DNA from: Xanthostigma xanthostigma
Taxonomy: Eukaryota; Arthropoda; Insecta; Raphidioptera; Raphidiidae
Length of the DNA stretch: 64,000 bases
Reading direction: 5' to 3'
NCBI GenBank assembly: GCA_963575645.1
Contig: OY754473.1
Coordinates: 7,316,001-7,380,000, forward strand
Every line of letters begins with the position of its first letter. Positions within the stretch are counted from its first letter, which is position 1. The position numbers and the translations under genes were made by a program. The notes beneath the pieces are model-generated. The model ran no database searches, was not told the DNA's origin, and saw only the letters and a list, made by a program, of their open reading frames with translations. Shown here piece after piece: positions 45,190 to 56,982 of this stretch.

Positions 45190-45790
45190 TCAAACTTGCC
45201 GACAATATTTTGGAGTCTTGGAATTATACAGGAGACTTCAACGTTGCGTCAAGCGACGAACCCGCTGACAATATTTTGAAACCTTGGAATTATACAGGAG
45301 ACTTCGACGTTGCTCCAAGCGACGAACCAGCCGATAATATTTTAAAGTCTTCGAATTACACATGAGACTTCAACGTTGCGTCAAGCGACGAACCCGCTGA
45401 CAATATTTTGAAGTCCTTGAATTATACAGGAGACTTCAACGTTGCGTCAAGCGACGAACCTGCTGATAACATTTTGGAGTCTTTGACATAAGACTTCAAC
45501 GTTGCGTCAAGCGACGAACCCGCTGACAATATTTTAATGCCTTGGAATTACACAGGAGACTTCAACGTTGCGTCAAGCGACGAACTTGCTGATAATATTT
45601 TCAAGCCTTGGAATTATACAGGAGACTTCAACGTTGCGTCAAGCGACGAACCTGCTGATTTTTTTTATGGACATGCCATATACTCTTTTGTCAATGTGGT
45701 AAAATAAATATTATTATTATTATTAATAATATTTTGGAGTCTTTGACTTATTCAGGAGACTCCAACTTTGCGTCAAGCGGCGAACTCGCA
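45190..45790. repeat. tandem array, ~60-65-bp units, about eight copies
   Basis: The unit holds GGAGACTTCAACGTTGCGTC, AAGCGACGAACC.GCTGA.A, ATATTTTG and TTGGAATTATACA. Units are conserved in the GACTTCAACGTTGCGTC part and variable elsewhere. The array is interrupted at about 45659-45725 by a T-rich piece ending AAATAAATATTATTATTATT, which looks like a truncated LINE 3' end. Confidence 0.88.
45659..45728. mobile_element. short retroelement tail inserted in the tandem array
   Basis: TTTTTTTTATGGACATGCC to AAATAAATATTATTATTATT splits one array unit. The (ATT)n end is typical of LINE/SINE tails; no clear target duplication. Confidence 0.55.
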
Positions 45791-46339
45791 ATCGTTTTTA
45801 AAGAGCAACAATTTCAATAAATCCGCAGAGTGATTTGTCCGTTCGTTCGGTGCCGCGTCTATTAATTTTTTACTGCAATCATAACGTTGGTTGTAATTAG
45901 CGATACAAAACATTACACGACAGTTTATTGTGCCTTCGGGTGTTCTTAGAATTAACTACCAGTGTTGAGCAACGTACAGTCCGCTCGAAAAGCAAAGCAA
46001 TTAGGTATAGTTCACAAATGACGTAAGATCGTCCACCATAACCTCACTTTAGTTGGTTTTTGTAGCCTCTCGCGCCGCAGTCGCCTGGAAAGATTTTTGA
46101 CGCAAAATTTCTTTTTGCACGGAGAAATAAAATTGGTTCGTTTCTATAGTGTACATAGTGCCGGACTCCTTGATGCCCTAAGCATTTCTTGCCTACGGAC
46201 TCTCATCTCTAACAGCAGTCTAAAAAAATTCTAATAGGTATTTTCTGTCTCTGATGTCATGTTTAAATGTATAAAAATTTTTTTTTACACTTATAGACTA
46301 TTAACTATATTCTCCCGAATATTTACAAAAAGTCATTTA

Positions 46340-46687
46340 TGTAGAACCAGATTTATGTAGTTGCACTCAATGGTTTACACACACCAAAGTTTATTTATCT
46401 TCACAGTATGATTTATGTCGCAACGCCAGAGCACTTGTTTCAACACATGAACGCATCACGATCAACTCCCTAACTGACTGACTGACTCGCCTACCACTCC
46501 GCTCGCATTTTATAGCTTCGTCCCTCGCCTGTCGAATGTTCTAGAAGCATCTCCTTTTCTTTACATGCATTGCCTTCTCCAGGCAATTCTAAGAAGGTCG
46601 GGTTTACTTGGCTACCTGTTCTCTACTTTTGTTGTAGCTAGAAGATTCTACAGAATCCATATTCGTCCCAAGAGGGGGCACGCAACA
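46340..46687 (-). mobile_element. LTR-like sequence with Pol II promoter
   Basis: Minus strand starts TGTTGCGTGCCCCC (46687) and may end GGTTCTACA at 46340. TATAAAA begins at 46514 and initiator TCAGTC places +1 at 46483, exactly 31 bases downstream. GATAAATAAACT near 46400 gives a poly(A) signal. No internal region or partner LTR is seen, so it is a solo or partial LTR; the 3' limit is uncertain. Confidence 0.6.
46483..46546 (-). promoter_or_regulatory. core promoter with heat-shock element
   Basis: Read on the minus strand: TTCTAGAACATTC (46534-46546) is a perfect three-unit heat-shock element (nGAAnnTTCnnGAAn), about 51-63 bases upstream of the predicted start at 46483, with TATAAAA at -31 and TCAGTC at +1. 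This suggests heat- or stress-responsive transcription of the LTR; activity is inference. Confidence 0.6.
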
Positions 46688-47495
46688 ATATCAAAATTTG
46701 TGTAATAGCATATTTAGTCGATAAGACTATTTCCGATCAATAAAATTATCGATTGAATATCGCTCCTTCCATTAGTTGTTGTTGCTAGAAGATTCTACAG
46801 AACTCATAGTCGTCCCAACAGGGTGCACGCAACAATATCAAAATTTGTGTAATAGCATATTTAGTCGATAAGACTATTTCCGATCAATAAAATTATCGAT
46901 TGAATATCGCTCCTTCCATTAGTTGTTGTTGCTAGAAGATTCTACAGAACTCATAGTCGTCCCAACAGGGTGCACGCAACACTATCAAAATTTGTGTAAT
47001 AACATATTTAGTCGATACGGCTATTTCCGATCAATAAAATTATCGATTGAATATCGCTCCTTCCATTGTTGTTGCTAGAAGATTCTACAGAACCTATAGT
47101 CGTCCCAACAGGAGGCACGCAACACTATCAAAATTTGTGTAATAGCCTATTTAGTCGATAAGGCTGTTTCCGATCAATAAAATTATCGATTGAATATCGC
47201 TCCTTCCATTGTTGTTGCTAGAAGATTCTACAGAACCTATAGTCGTCCCAACAGGGGCACGCAACACTATATCAAAATTTGTGTAATAGCATATTTAGTC
47301 GATAATGCTATTTCCGATCAATAAAATTATCGATTGAATACCGCTCTTTCCATTAGTTGTTGTTGCTAGAAGATTCTACAGAACCCATAGTCGTCCCAAC
47401 AGGGGGCACGCAACACTATATCAAAATTTGTTTGATAGCATATTTAGTCGATAAGACTATTTCCGATCAATAAAATTATCGATTGAATATCGCTC
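46629..47495. repeat. tandem array, six ~145-bp units carrying an LTR end
   Basis: Units start with GTTGCTAGAAGATTCTACAG near 46635, 46789, 46930, 47073, 47217 and 47366. Each has the first ~60 bases of the 46340-46687 LTR joined to a non-LTR stretch with ATATTTAGTCGATAAGACTA and AAAATTATCGATTGAATATC. The period varies from about 141 to 154. Confidence 0.85.
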
Positions 47496-49350
47496 CGTTT
47501 TCCTTTGAACTTACGTTAACTCGCCGCGTACAAAACGCGGTTATTTATTGATTCGCGGTTTCGCCATTAACTATAATAATGATATGCATTCAGACATAAC
47601 TTATTTTACATACAGGCGCGCAGTACATATAGATATTATTTATTGAAATCACGCTTTGACTTTCTGTTTACGACTTATATAGAAATCTGTTAGAGCAAAT
47701 CTAAATGCGCAGCCGGCAGTCTGACATTTAAACTTCTTGATAAATTTATTAAACGCCATAACAAAGACGTTACACTTAACCGATGTTACGCGAGCACCTC
47801 TAAAAATGTCGGATGTCTATTGTTATAGTCCGGGATGTCGCCGTTAAACGTTTCCGGTGCGTTTAAATTTACGCACTGCCCGCGGGTTCGTCGTCTGCGG
47901 GTTCGTCGTTTGGCCCGCCGTTGAAGTGTCCATATAGAAATTCGACGTGTTCTGAAACACCTTCTGCAATGGCTTTAGCGGTGTTCATCAGCTGTTCTAT
48001 ATGACGCCTTGTTCACCCGCATAACATCATATTACGTGCGTAGTAAAATGCTTGAATAACAGTTTAGAAAATCTTAAATTGGGCTTTTGTCATAAATGGA
48101 AAGATCGTATATAAGTTTTATAACAAAACTATTTTTCTTTTTTTTATTTTCGTTATAATTCAAAAGTTATATCAAATTAAAAATAAATTTTTTTACCCAG
48201 TTCCGAGAACGCGCCGACATTTCCCGAACATAATGTGACGTCATAATGTTTTAGTCAACACACATGTAGAAGCCATTGATAGTATACTGCGTATATACAT
48301 TTTACCATTATGACGTCACAACTGTCAAAAACAATTTTAGTGCGTTTGCAGTCACATTTTTTTAAATATTTTATCAATTTTAAATTACTTATAATTAATT
48401 TAAAAAAAGTTTTTTGAAAGTTTTTCGCATCGATTTTCAATAGATACCTATTATTTATAATAAAGTTTTAAAATACAATAAAAAAATCGATAATTATTTT
48501 TTTTTCAAAAGCCTAATTGCCTTGAAAAACCTTAGAATTGTGGGTTCGTCGCTTGACGCAATGTTAAAGTCTTCGGGCAGGAGTTTCTGTAGTCTTATGC
48601 TGTTTAATTTCGTATATAAAGTGTGAATTTTGCCAACGTTTCGTTATTTTCGCTCACCTAATAATACAGGTTCGTTGCCTGTCGTGAAATGAATTGTTTT
48701 ATTTACAAACAAAATGAGAGCATTGTTGTATTTATTTATACTGTTGGGAAATTCCTATATATAAAATGCTTATTCAATAACGAGACCAGAACGCTGTTAT
48801 ATTGCACACGTGTGTAATTTGGCAGCTTTATTTTATTTTTTTTTTATGTTGGAATTTTAAAGGTATATACCTACTAATCGTGCTGTTTAAATCTTTCCAC
48901 GTCGTAAATATGGCCGCTCGACGAGATATTGTATTTTTTTAATGCAGTTTCGTTTTTATACTGCATTAACCGATGTGTTTCGCTATAAAATTTTTGAAAT
49001 AAACATTAAATAAAATTTTATAATGTAATACGCAACTGCAGTCTTCTATAAGACTTGCATTCGGTAAGAAAATCACGAATAATTTTTTTTCATTAGGTGT
49101 GAATTATACCACTTACGCATACATACTCAATAATCATACAACACTTTTTATAAAAAAGGCAGAGTCGCTATAATTTTGCAAAAAATAAAAACATTCTTAT
49201 TAAAAATACTTTTTGGAACCAAGATTAAAAATAATAACAATTGTAACACCACATCTTAAAAAGCCACGCCGCCACTGGTGTACTCTGGTGGTCATGTAGA
49301 GAATTAGAGGCAAGATGGCAGCGGAGCGTATGAACTAGGAAGTAGTGTTC
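47496..49350. other. intergenic; two isolated copies of the shared motif
   Basis: About 47880-47930 (GGGTTCGTCGTTTGG, then CCGTTGAAGTGTCC) and 48541-48580 (GGGTTCGTCGCTTGACGCAA) are diverged inverse relatives of the 45.2-kb unit. No gene is recognised. Confidence 0.45.
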
Positions 49351-49351
49351 A

Positions 49352-49490
49352 TGTTAAAAAAACTTCAATTAATAAATGTGTTGAATTAAATAATATTCAT
49401 GTTACAAACTTAAATTAATAAATGTATTGAATTAAATAATATTCATGTCACAAACTTACGTTATAAATATGTTGAATAAAATAATAATAA
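49352..49490. repeat. short tandem repeat, ~55-bp unit x 2.5
   Basis: AATTAATAAATGT.TTGAATT and AATAATATTCATGTTACAAA recur; the third unit is partial. Confidence 0.7.
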
Positions 49491-49754
49491 TTGTTACAAG
49501 GTAGCCGTTTCAAACTAAACGCGATCTGTTATATTATCCTTGATTACTAGATACCTCTCTCTAGCTGAAGTGGAAAATAATACAGAACTGCAGTTAGTGA
49601 CTGCTAGATATCAGAGATAAACCAATGCTTAGAAATTTCAGTTATGTTCGAGTTGAAATAAGATGTCTCTCGAGCGAAGCTGGGACCAACAACGAAAATA
49701 TCTATAGGTACTAATATTATAAACATGTGAATTTTGTAAATTTGGATATGGGAG

Positions 49755-50062
49755 TATAGTACGCGCCACGAATCTAAAAGGCTCAGAAGTTAGATGCCAA
49801 TGCAGACTTGCGCTTGTACAGTCTGTTGAAAAACTACAAACTCGCAACTCAACAAAACTAATATAGCAATAACAACTTGACAATAGCGTACTCGACTGTA
49901 CTTTAAAGCACATGGAAAGCGATAAGTGACAAAGGCAACGAGCAATCACCGACGAGCGCGCGTTCCGTGCAGGTCGCTGGGAGGTGGTGGGAGTATCAAA
50001 GGCTCTAAAATGTGCCTTTGCGACTAACTTCCGAACCTTTTAGATCCGTGGCGCGTACTATA
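49755..50062. mobile_element. MITE family A, copy 4
   Basis: TATAGTACGCGCCACGAATC to GATCCGTGGCGCGTACTATA. Inverse relative to copy 1. The host bases GGAG and CTCC just outside are complementary by chance or older. Confidence 0.85.
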
Positions 50063-50245
50063 ATCTCCGAAACTTTTTATCCGATTACAAAAAATTATTC
50101 AGCAATATCTAGAATGGACCCTCAGGACGAACATAGCTATCGCGTTAAAATAAAAGCGCCTTTTGTGGAGACCAATTATGCAACGCAAGTCGTCGAAAAA
50201 TCGCTGGCAATGTACAAACTCGGGCGAAGCCGGGCCGATTAAATA
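50063..50245 (+). mobile_element. Helitron-like fragment beside MITE A4
   Basis: AATCTCCGAAACTTTTTATC, then ATATCTAGAATGGACCCTCA, ending near AAACTCGGGCGAAGCCGGGC, the typical body and 3' tail of the repeat whose 5' end is at 25655. It seems the A4 insertion or a deletion removed the 5' start. Confidence 0.5.
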
Positions 50246-50689
50246 ATAATCGATCGGTCGATCCATCAGTGAGTGTTGAAGTTGGTTTTTTCGTATAGTA
50301 GCGCTTGATACAATTCTGATATACGTAAGGCATTATAAGATGTTTTTGATATCTTGCAATTTGCATTTCTTATAAGTCGACGTATTTTATTACTCGAAAT
50401 AACTGTCTTTTTTATTATTTATTTAACATAAGAATTGAATCTTGAGAATTATTCACGATTAAAAAATAAATTCTTGCAGACAGAAACAATTAAGTTTTCC
50501 GCTTCGTGAACCAGTTATTTTATTTTTATGCGAATGTTTCGTGTCTAATGACTGTTTCGACAACATTTTAAGTCTCCATGTTGTCATCCTTTAAATTATT
50601 ACCAACAACAACAAAAAAAATACACCAAGATTGCAAAATTATTTCAGAACATTTTTACTGTCTAGTGTGTGATTTTTACTCTATGGGAC

Positions 50690-50955
50690 TGTTCATTTAT
50701 TACGAAAGACGATTTGGGGTCCGAACAAGTCTTATTTTTTCTTATATTATGGCTATTTGTATTTGTGTATTTGGCATATTTGGCAAACAATTACCAAGTG
50801 TGGACAGTCTATTTGACAAAGCGTTGGCCTTATTTGCCTATTTGATAAATAAGGCCAATACCAAATACGCGTTACCGTGCGCTTGTCGGTTTTTCAAAGC
50901 ACATCAAAGGAGTCAAATAGGCAAATACGCAAATAAACCGTCCACACAATATTCA
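50690..50955. repeat. inverted-repeat MITE with a central hairpin
   Basis: TTGGCCTTATTT and AAATAAGGCCAA (about 50825-50859) form the centre; GTGTGGACAG (50798) and the inverse CCGTCCACAC (50938) lie further out. The 131-residue open frame across it is not a gene. Confidence 0.55.
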
Positions 50956-51289
50956 GAAGCGAACGCGCCGTGAACCTGTTCGTACGTGCAGTATTTTTGT
51001 GTCTGTGCTGTGAGCGAGAACTGGAACAATTACTAATAAAAATGAATTGGGACAATGAAACAGTGCTAAAATTCCTGGAATTTTGAACCTTGCGTTCTGC
51101 TGCCAAATGTCTGTGTGTTTGTTATTTTACTGTATGTGTGGATGGTCGTATTTGCCTCTAGTAATAGTTGCATGTTTGTCTTAAACGTTATATATTTTGC
51201 CAAATACAACAAACACCCAATAGCGAACACAAACAGCCATGTGAAGTGCCACCTTTATAGATGGGGATGGAAGGGGCTACAACGTAGAT

Positions 51290-51410
51290 AGGTGGGGGAT
51301 AAAAGAGGTAATTACACCCCAGGATTATGTTAATAAAAAAATAAAACTGAAAATAATACGAATACCTAGCTGAAAAATAAAATTGTAAAATTGGTTTGCG
51401 AATTAATATT
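51290..51410 (+). repeat. paralogue of the B3/B4 insertion site, without insertions
   Basis: GTAATTACACCCCAGGATTA, AATAAAAAAATAAAACTG and AAATAATACGAATACCTAGC match the flanks of B copies 3 and 4 (33500-33527, 34118-34183), showing the sequence before those insertions. Confidence 0.65.
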
Positions 51411-51700
51411 TTGCCTGACACCTTCCTTCGTAAGTATTCTTGTGTGATATTAATAAAACATAAAAAATATTGATTTTTAGCTTTGATATAAAACATGCTG
51501 CATTTCCCATTTCCTAGTTTATTGGCGCGCCGTGGAAGTGGGAGCGGCCTCTTGTCCCATCCGACTCGACCATCATTCACGTAGTACGGTGCTTTATGAA
51601 CTTCATATATACCGGGTGTTCAGAAAAACGAAATTTTATTTGACGTACTAATCATCGATATTATGAATGTCCTATAGATAAGTACAAACGGTTACTAAAT

Positions 51701-52300
51701 GACGCCGACTCAAAATTACTTATATATACTAGACTGTCACATACGTTCAACTAGTTAGATAGAACTTAGTTAAATAAAAAGATTTATTATTTTTTGCTTT
51801 TCAGTTTTTCGGCGGTTTAATTTTTTTGTTAAAAAGTTTTTATTTTATAATTTTTTATGGCTATATAATTTATAATTGTAATACACAACTCAGCATGAAA
51901 ATCTGTGAGTAAACTATAAATCACCCCTATTTTCCCATCCTTAGGGTAGGAGTTTTTTTCCAAATTTATATGAGACAAACCTCGAGGTATACCCTATCCA
52001 ATAAAAAAATAATTATCAAAATTGGACCACTCTGTAAAAAGTTATGTGTGGTCATACATTACAATCAGTGAGTGAACAATCAATCATCCCCTGTTTTCCT
52101 ACCCTTAGGGTTGGAATTTTTTTACCAAATTTATATGGGACCAACTTCGGGGTATACCCTTTCAAACAAAAAAATAATTATCAAAATCGGACTACTCTGT
52201 AAAAAGTTATGCGTGGTCATACATAAATAAAAGAAAAAAATATATATATATACACGTCGAATTGAATACCTCCTCCGTTTTTGTTTTTCGTCGGTTAAAA
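51701..52300 (+). mobile_element. dispersed element G, copy 1
   Basis: GACGCCGACTCAAAATTACT to CCTCCGTTTTTGTTTTTCGT with CGGTTAAAA; inverse copy at 56388-56982. It contains an internal ~170-bp duplication (two CTACCCTTAGGG-type blocks, each with GTATACCCT and AAAAAGTTATG.GTGGTCAT). The CTCCTCCG...GTCGGTTAAA end is common in Lepidoptera as I recall. No coding frame. Confidence 0.75.
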
Positions 52301-52769
52301 ACAATTTAGAGCTGGGCCGTGCTGACAATTTAGTGCTTGTACTAATGTTTTAAGCACGCATAATGCTTAAAGCATAAACAAATTCTTAGGGCACTTGCTA
52401 TACTTATGAAGCGCGTAAACATTATAAATCGCTTAATAAGCCCGAATTTGTAGATTGCCACAGTTTTTTCGACACTCGGTATTTTGAGCACTTACTCTAT
52501 ACTAATTTAGCCCGGAGAACCGAACTACTTTGTTGTTGAGCGTCAATAATTTACAATGTCTTAGTTTTCGTATTGGAAGCAAGTTCTGTTCTATACTTTA
52601 TGTGTGTAGATAAGCTACTGAAGTTTTTTTATTTGCTAATTCTTTTCATATTTCAAACTTTAGGTATAATGATAAGCTTTCGGTATGAAAATTAGTCGGG
52701 TGAAAAGACGCAATTTTTGTATTGAAAGCTTGTAAATTAATGTTATCTGTAGTCGTTTTTTTAACTTCA
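52301..52769. other. intergenic, nothing recognised
   Basis: CCCGAATTTGTAGATTGCCA near 52441 is a short dispersed repeat end also seen at 10357 and 23147. No gene. Confidence 0.35.
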
Positions 52770-53366
52770 TCATAATATATATTAATACGCTAAGGTTAAG
52801 ATGTTTGCCTCCCTTTTTAGAAAAAACCTCACAATTTCTCCACATAAATTATATATCATTTTACAGATAATTGCTTGCTCTACCGACATAGACAACTAAA
52901 AAATTTATTATTGCTTTTGTTTTTGTAAATTAATCAACAGCAACGCTGAACAACGTCTGCCATCTGACGGCTTTAATTTTGAAGCAACGTCAACACTTCG
53001 ATCTGTCATCTGACCTTCATATTGTAATACAACAGACACAATACTGCATACTGCCATCTGACGGCTTTAATTTTGAAACAGCGAGCAACGCTGAACAACG
53101 TCACAGCAATGCTGCATGATGCCATCTGACGGCTTAGCTCAACGCTTTTGCTACTTGCGTCTCTATATGACAATTTTAGTAAAATATTTTTTCACTCTGT
53201 CATCTGAGTTTCATATTGTAATACAACAAAAAGAAGAACGTTATAAGCAGTGTGCAAAATTACAAACGAATTGAATACCTGCTGCAATCATATTTAAAAA
53301 ATAATTTTGTAAAGTGATAAATTATTATTATACCTATTTAGTGCGAATAATTCGCACAGGTCACTC
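52770..53366 (+). mobile_element. nonautonomous Helitron H, copy 3
   Basis: A|TCATAATATATATTAATACG at the 5' end; terminal hairpin GTGCGAAT-A-ATTCGCAC (53341-53357), then AGGTCACTCA. The final CTAG is missing, the only copy with an altered terminus. Confidence 0.78.
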
Positions 53367-54110
53367 AATAATAAAAGAAGTAAAATTAGTTTCCCGATTA
53401 ATTTGGAGAAAGGCGTGGAAATAACCAGGTTAATAATGCCTGCTGGTTATGAAATGGAATTGATTTTTTTTATCGACCAGTCGATATATTTTATTAGACA
53501 CATATATGTAAAATATACAGAGAACATAATAAATGTATGTACATAGAACTCAGCAAGCCATGACTGCAATATCATGAACCCCACCGCATCCCAACTTACA
53601 AATACCTATCTCTCATATATGGGTACTTAATTATGTACAGTGAATATCCCGTAAACCGAACAGTAAATTGATAATTTCTTATACGGAAAAGCGAGCGGAC
53701 CGTTCGGAATATTCTCGACATAGCCGGGGCTATCAGGTGTTACTCAAAATAAAAAAATCCGATATTGAAGTCTCGAACGTGATGCTTTTATGACTCGCTA
53801 ACACTCATGTATAATAAACTCGTACACAATATATAGTAAATTACATTCTACATAAATAAATTACTATTTTGGCCACTTGGATATGCTTTCAAAAAGTTTT
53901 CTCTTGTCGTAAATGTCACTATAAAAAGTCTCGCGTGCCATATTTCAAATTTCCCGCCAAAAATATTAACAAATCCGCCGAATTTTTTCGGTCAGATAGT
54001 AACTCTCTACAGTCTAAGGTAGCGGTGTCAAACTGATTTTTTCAAAAGGGCCGTTTAAAATTAAAATCTTTATTTGTTTAGTTTAAATCAATTTTCATAT
54101 AAAGGTAGGT
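53367..54110. other. intergenic, nothing recognised
   Basis: No open frame or repeat that I can support. Confidence 0.35.
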
Positions 54111-54116
54111 AATTAA

Positions 54117-54645
54117 TAAAATATTTTTAACAAAAAATTGAACCGACTTCAAAATATGCAATAAAAAGTAAAAAATAATAATTATTGTTATTTTTGGAGT
54201 CGGTGTCAGCCAAAATAAAATCTATTCCGAGAACTAGAGACATGTAAGATTTAAATTGCTACTTTCGAATTCCGATGTGACACCGACTCCAAAAATAACA
54301 ATGATTATTATTTTTTACTTTTTAGTGCATATTTTGAGGTCGGTTCAATTTTTTTGTTAAAAATATTTTATTTTTCTCTTTTTAGTGTTAGATAAAGTAT
54401 TGCAATGGGTAGGCCAAGCATGCGTGCCTTTGAAATTTGAGAGTTTCCCTCGATTTCTCCGGATTCCACCATCAGATCCTGACTTGGTTCCGATGGGACC
54501 ACCTCGGAAGTGCACTCTTTCGGATAAAAAAAAAATTTGAAAATCGGTCCATAATTGACGGAGAAATCGGTGAACATACATAAAAAAAAATATGTGTACA
54601 GTCGAACATAGAACCTCCTCCTTTTTTTGAAGTCGGTTAAAAAGG
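54117..54645. mobile_element. G-related element with ~100-bp palindrome
   Basis: Arms with TTGAACCGACTTCAAAATAT and the inverse ATATTTTGAGGTCGGTTCAA face each other across about 54217-54262. The right arm continues to CCTCCTTTTTTTGAAGTCGG and TTAAAA at 54645, a variant of the G end. Short minus-strand frames here are by-products. Confidence 0.65.
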
Positions 54646-54810
54646 TTAAATTATCTTGAGCTTGATAGATCCAGACATCTGAGGTCTCTTGTTTTTTGAT
54701 AAACTCATTGATGTCAAGTGTCTATAAGATCCTCACTGGATAAATTCTGGTCGCGGGCCCTATTGAGATGGCTTGAAGGGCCATATCTTTGACATCGTTG
54801 GTGGCACGTG

Positions 54811-55106
54811 TATAGTACGCGTCACGGATCTAATATGTTCTGAAATTAGTCACAACCAGCATCGCAAAGGCATATTTTAGAGCTGTTGATACTCCCACCA
54901 CCTCCCAGCTACCTGCACGGAACGTGCTCTCGTCGGTGATTGGCCGTGATCGCTCGTTGCCTTTGTCACTTGTCGCTTTCCTGCTTTAAAGTACAGTCGA
55001 GTATGCTATTCTCAAGTTATTTTAGTTTTGTTGAGTTGCGAGTTTGTAGTTTTTCAACAGACTGTAACAAGCGCATTCGCCTTTTAGATTCGTAGCGCGT
55101 ACTATA
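54811..55106. mobile_element. MITE family A, copy 5
   Basis: TATAGTACGCGTCACGGATC to GATTCGTAGCGCGTACTATA, with small internal deletions near both ends. Same orientation as copy 1. Confidence 0.83.
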
Positions 55107-55109
55107 TAA

Positions 55110-56015
55110 CTCGTAGACGCACGATTCTGTACGGTTTAAGGTAACCGCACTGTAAACAATTGAACAATATAACACGCGAGCGCTAATGAACAAAGCAAAC
55201 AGTACGTCGATCTCGTCGCGTCTCGTATCGTTCTCTCACTCTATCCGCCTTCTCATCGACCGTTTCGATTACTTTTAAAACGTCCATCCATTATATTTGA
55301 AACTTCACTTCTCAGTGTGGTGTGAATTCTTTCTTTCACGCCGTTTCTCGTATTCCTTTTCCGGTTCTATGGAAACGTGCATTTCAAGGTGCAATATTCC
55401 ACCTGTTTGATTGAGAAATACAAAGCTCGAAACTGACAATGAAATACAACAATAGAACAGTCTTAAGAACGCATCGCGTGTACGCGACTGCGTTTGTTTG
55501 GTTTAGACTGTGAATTAATCGTATGCACGTGTGTTTTGTAAATGACTTTTCGTGACCTGAACTGTTTATCGTCGTTGTGTTTTTGTTTCATAAGTATATC
55601 GGTTGTGTTTTGTTTGAAGTGCTCATTTGTTTGGATAAATCGTCCTCAGTGGTTTTCAGTGTTTTGTTTTTTAAAAAGAAAGCGATACGTTTTAATGAGA
55701 AGAAAACCGTGTTTTGTTTCAACAAAGCAATGAGTTACTGAACCCGGTTTATGAGTTTGTTTATTTTGAAAACCACGTTTTGTTTTAACTCCACGAAAAA
55801 GCGAGCTTTCGTTTGTTTCGAATGATGGCGATTTATTGTTAAACTTATTAGTGTTTTTCATTCTTCTTTTGAAACCGCGTTTTGTTTTGGTGAACTGAAA
55901 ACAAAAGCATGCCTTTGTCGAGAATGAAAGCTCAGGGAAAATAGATTTGGTCAATTTTATTTTTTTCAAAGCCGCCAGCAGTTAAGACGGTTTGGGTCTA
56001 ACACAAATACGTATA
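55110..56015. other. unique region with recurring GTTTTGTTT motif
   Basis: GTGTTTTGTTT-like 10-12-mers, often preceded by CC or CG, recur irregularly at about 55528, 55606, 55658, 55713, 55777 and 55871, and after the Penelope insertion at 56265. A minus-strand frame shows the matching KTKRGF-type residues. I see no known gene; a transcribed leader is possible. Confidence 0.4.
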
Positions 56016-56019
56016 ATAA

Positions 56020-56220
56020 ACAAAATTATCGACCAATTTTTCAGACAATATATTAACAAAAAATATAATTAATACATTAACGTTTTGATCCGGATTTGGG
56101 CCTTCTTCAGAACGGATCTAAAAAATATAAAAAAATAATTAATATTTAATTTCTAATTCGCTTTATATAAAATTCTTTCAAAATAATTAATTAGTATCAA
56201 AATATTGAAAAAATAATAAC
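56020..56220 (-). mobile_element. Penelope-like fragment with hammerhead-like core
   Basis: Minus strand: CGTT then CTGAAGA (56104-56110), GGCCC/GGATC stem, AAAACGTT and AATG. Same family as 29740-29985. CGTT and AATG can pair as stem I. The GAAA box has become AAAA, so this copy should be inactive. Confidence 0.55.
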
Positions 56221-56387
56221 AAATGCGAATACTTTTAAAAATGATTTGAAAAGGCAAAAACTGCGTTTTGTTACTCAATAGATATGAACATTTAGTTTGG
56301 TTTAAATGAGAACAAACAAATCATTATTCGTTAAAAATCGACACGTCTTCGTGTTTAATAACGTTTCGTGCGTTTAGATCGTGTTTT

Positions 56388-56982
56388 TAACCGACGAAAA
56401 ACAAAAACGGAGGAGGTTCTCAATTCGACGCGTATATTTTTTTTTTTTTTTTTTTTATTTATGTATGACCACGCATAACTTTTTACAGAAAAGTCCGATT
56501 TTGATAATTATTTTTTTGTTTGAAAGGGTATACCCCGAAGTTGGTCCCATATAAATTTGGTAAAAAAATTCCAACCCTAAGGGTAGGAAAACAGGGGATG
56601 ATTGATTGTTCACTCACTGATTGTAATGTATGACCACACATAACTTTTTACAGAGTGGTCCAATTTTGATAATTATTTTTTTATTGGATAGGGTATACCT
56701 CGAGGCTCGTCTCATATAAATTTGGAAAAAAAACTCCTACCCTAAGGGTGGGAAAATAGGGGGTGATTTATAGTTCACTCACAGATTTTCATGCTTTGTG
56801 TATTACAATTATAAATTATATAGCCACAAAAAATTATAAAATAAAAACTTTTTAACAAAAAAATTAAACCGCCGAAAAACTGAAAAGCAAAAAATAATAA
56901 ATCTTTTTATTTAACTAAGTTCTATCTAAGTAGTTGAACGTATGTGACAGTCTAGTATATCTAAGTAATTTTGAGTCGGCGT
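56388..56982 (-). mobile_element. dispersed element G, copy 2
   Basis: Full-length inverse of 51701-52300, with a longer T run near 56440-56458. Confidence 0.75.

Noticed and set aside
45190..45790. Possible CRISPR-like repeat-spacer array
   Set aside because: The sequences between the constant motif are similar to each other, so it is an ordinary tandem repeat.
50578..50973. 131-residue plus-strand frame
   Set aside because: It runs through an inverted-repeat MITE, has no recognisable domain and low-complexity composition.
55646..55969. 107-residue minus-strand frame with KTKRGF-like repeats
   Set aside because: Explained by recurring GTTTTGTTT motifs; no homology recognised and no exon signals.
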